From NCBI RefSeq assembly GCF_008923725.1, contig NZ_WBPF01000022.1:1-64000 (forward strand): a DNA stretch of 64,000 bases. Reading direction: 5' to 3'. Under the pieces are notes generated by a model, which worked only from the letters and a program-made list of their open reading frames with translations, ran no database searches and was not told the origin of the DNA. How positions within the stretch are numbered: the stretch's first letter is position 1; each line of letters opens with the position of its first letter. Shown here one piece after another: positions 62,480 to 64,000 of the stretch. The position numbers were made by a program, and so were the translations under genes. This DNA comes from Bacillus sp. CH140a_4T (GTDB lineage: Bacteria > Bacillota > Bacilli > Bacillales > Bacillaceae_G).

Positions 62480-63463
62480 ATGCTTCGAAAAATTTCTCTT
62501 TTGCTTTCGATTTGCTTTCTTCTCCACCAAAACATCGCTTACGGTGAAGATAATCAGCAAAGCATATACGAAAAGCGCATGGTACTATATAAAGAAACCG
62601 AGCAGTCTTCCGGCATTCCGTGGTATTACTTAGCTGCAATGGATCAATATGAAAGAAATATACGGAGCGTAAGAAAAGATATTCCGAAAAAACCAGATGC
62701 CATCATTTCCCTTTATTTCAAACCAGAAATATGGGCTGGACCTGTTAATGGTAATGATACCCTTCCCCATACAATTTCTCTGTTTGGCGGAATGGGTTTA
62801 GATGGTGACAAAGATGGATTTGCAAATGCAAATAACGACCGTGATCTTTTGCATACAGCAGCAACGATTTTAAAGAAACAAGGAAAGTCAGAAGACCGTA
62901 TTCACATTATGCTTTGGGAATATTATAGACGTGCCAAAACGGTTGATTTAATTACCGAATACGCCCGAATTTATAAACATTATGGACGTATTAATTTAGA
63001 AGGAAATGCTTTTCCACTCCCTATTCGCAGTGATCATAGCTATCGTAGTACTTTCGGTGCTGGAAGAAGCTTTGGGGGAAGAAGAATTCATGAAGGAACC
63101 GATATTTTTGCAGGCTATGGCGTACCAGTAAGGTCCACTTGCTATGGCATTATTGAAACAAAAGGCTGGAACCGTCTTGGCGGATGGCGCATCGGCATTC
63201 GTGACCTTCATAATAACTACCATTATTACGCTCATTTAGGCGGATTCTCAAAAGAAATACAGCTTGGACAAATTGTCGAGCCCGGAAAAGTAATCGGATT
63301 TGTTGGTAGCACCGGTTACGGCCCTCCCGGCACAGCTGGAAAATTCCCACCCCACCTACATTTCGGCATGTATAAAGACAATGGTTATACAGAATGGGCT
63401 TTCGATCCATACATGCATTTAAGTCTTTGGGAGCGGAAAGAGCGCGCGAATACAAAACGATAA
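62480..63463 (+). CDS. lytH: LytH-type M23 endopeptidase
   Basis: 327 residues. A signal peptide (about 1-21, ending NIAYGED) and a middle domain are followed by an M23/LytM metallopeptidase domain with H204 and D208 (RRIHEGTDI), H252 (YYAHLG) and HLH at 292-294 (PPHLHFGMY), the full zinc site. In B. subtilis LytH trims spore cortex peptides to single L-alanine residues. It lies next to lipA and yunB as in B. subtilis. The ATG at 62480 has AAAGGAG 8 bases upstream. Confidence 0.9.
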   Translation: MLRKISLLLSICFLLHQNIAYGEDNQQSIYEKRMVLYKETEQSSGIPWYYLAAMDQYERNIRSVRKDIPKKPDAIISLYFKPEIWAGPVNGNDTLPHTISLFGGMGLDGDKDGFANANNDRDLLHTAATILKKQGKSEDRIHIMLWEYYRRAKTVDLITEYARIYKHYGRINLEGNAFPLPIRSDHSYRSTFGAGRSFGGRRIHEGTDIFAGYGVPVRSTCYGIIETKGWNRLGGWRIGIRDLHNNYHYYAHLGGFSKEIQLGQIVEPGKVIGFVGSTGYGPPGTAGKFPPHLHFGMYKDNGYTEWAFDPYMHLSLWERKERANTKR

Positions 63464-63493
63464 CCGTAGCATATTGCTACGGTTATTTTTTAT
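63461..63493. terminator. terminator between lytH and yunB
   Basis: TAACCGTAGC pairs with GCTACGGTTA, then T. Confidence 0.85.
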
Positions 63494-63499
63494 ATTCGA

Positions 63500-64000
63500 C
63501 TAACTATCCGTTTTCTTTTTATCAGGTACAACAGCACTCCCGCTTCCATAATACGTAGGCACTTCCCCTTGAACAATCCGTGTTGCAATCGGAACATCTT
63601 GTTTTACTTTTATTTCTTTCGTATGAAATGGAATAATCACTTGCAACGTGACTTCCATCTCCATAATAATTTGAATCGCTGTCGTATTGATCCCGTGCGG
63701 TTCAATTTTTTGTTTAATACCCGTATTTACATGACCAATCGTCGTGAAATCAATCGGAATATCGGGCCCTATATTTCCAAGAAGCGCATTATCCGTTACA
63801 CGACCAAAAGGAACTGCCATCGTTGCCCCATTTTTTTCTGAAATACCTAGCCCCTTCAAATCACCTTGCTCTACTTGCTGTAAATATTTTTCTATGTATG
63901 TGGTCGTTGACGTTACGATTTCATTTACTTGCTTCGTATTTAAATTAATTGTGGATACTTTCCCGTTTTTATCATTTTGTACTTTCATTAATGAATCAAC
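63500..64000 (-). CDS. yunB: YunB sporulation protein (C-terminal part, runs off the window)
   Basis: The reverse-strand frame is open from the stop at 63500 to base 64000, so only the last 166 residues are seen. Blocks are STINLNTKQVNEIVTSTTTYI, VPFGRVTDNALLGNIGPDIPIDFTTIGHVNTGIKQKIEPHGINTTAIQI and VPIATRIVQGEVPTYYG, the YunB sporulation family (mother-cell expressed in B. subtilis). An ATG at 63988 is internal, not the real start. It is convergent with lytH. Confidence 0.85.
   Translation of the reverse strand, partial: VDSLMKVQNDKNGKVSTINLNTKQVNEIVTSTTTYIEKYLQQVEQGDLKGLGISEKNGATMAVPFGRVTDNALLGNIGPDIPIDFTTIGHVNTGIKQKIEPHGINTTAIQIIMEMEVTLQVIIPFHTKEIKVKQDVPIATRIVQGEVPTYYGSGSAVVPDKKKTDS

Noticed and set aside
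1-64000. CRISPR arrays, tRNA genes, insertion sequences
   Set aside because: No regularly spaced identical repeats, cloverleaf-like sequences or transposase frames were recognised anywhere in the window.

Overview
The window is chromosomal DNA of a Bacillus cereus group bacterium. It is AT-rich, with strong AGGAGG-type ribosome binding sites, many TTG/GTG starts and many intrinsic terminators. Protein families and gene order follow the Bacillus subtilis yug-kap-yui-yum-yut-yun region, and the AlkD DNA glycosylase has the residues known from the B. cereus enzyme. Three bcr1-like repeat elements, typical of this group, are present. I see no prophage, transposase, CRISPR array or tRNA. Gene names taken from B. 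subtilis rest on sequence and order recognised by eye.

Layout. 1-250: 5' end, leader and promoter of an rRNA operon reading left. 430-9450: MgtC/SapB protein, potassium channel, YugN, glucose-6-phosphate isomerase, YuzA, S1 protein YugI, the alanine transaminase pair alaR-alaT, a 2-hydroxyacid dehydrogenase, hydrolase YugF and YugE. 9570-15070: PatB, a SodC-like lipoprotein, KapB, KapD (no kinB between patB and kapB), an ion transporter and a membrane protein. 15190-20460: AlkD, a T-box-controlled glycyl-tRNA synthetase, thioesterase, BioY under a BirA operator, GalU. 20570-29720: PgcA, diadenylate cyclase CdaS, leucyl aminopeptidase, YuiC, YuiB, Nudix hydrolase, NDH-2-like YumB, ferredoxin-NADP reductase YumC, a GyrI-like protein. 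29900-35070: MFS transporter, HTH protein, DUF523, YxeA, O-methyltransferase and GNAT genes. 35200-38450: A-type Fe-S carrier, DapF, YuzB, YutJ. 38690-43810: Spo0E-like peptide, FetAB-like ABC exporter, PhnA, DUF2628, CPBP protease, a nucleotidyltransferase. 43860-47300: YuzD, NfuA, YutH, YutG, GNAT. 47300-47790: intergenic RNA-like region and a 28-codon membrane peptide. 47800-54660: MacB-like ABC transporter, quinone reductase, YutF phosphatase, SufR-like regulator, YutE. 54810-64000: GlpX, DUF3055, a leader-controlled S4-domain protein, YutD, YutC-type lipoprotein, TipAS-type MerR regulator, YhfC protease, histidine phosphatase, YbaK-type deacylase, LipA, LytH and the end of YunB.

Functionally this is a housekeeping region. 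Sugar-phosphate metabolism (pgi, pgcA, galU, glpX), Fe-S and lipoate chemistry (erpA-like, nfuA, lipA, a SufR-like regulator), NAD(P)H oxidoreductases (yumB, yumC, yutJ), and sporulation or germination factors (kapB, kapD, cdaS, yutH, yutC, lytH, yunB, Spo0E-like) dominate.

The least explained features are regulatory RNAs. They are a 290-nt leader with two overlapping micro-ORFs, a long hairpin and a terminator ahead of the S4-domain gene (56116-56437); an orphan folded transcript (47403-47543); and terminators placed just upstream of two very small genes. Several repeat families (bcr1-like, an ATCGACTTACCGACAAAA motif, a 168-bp inverted repeat) lie in the spacers.
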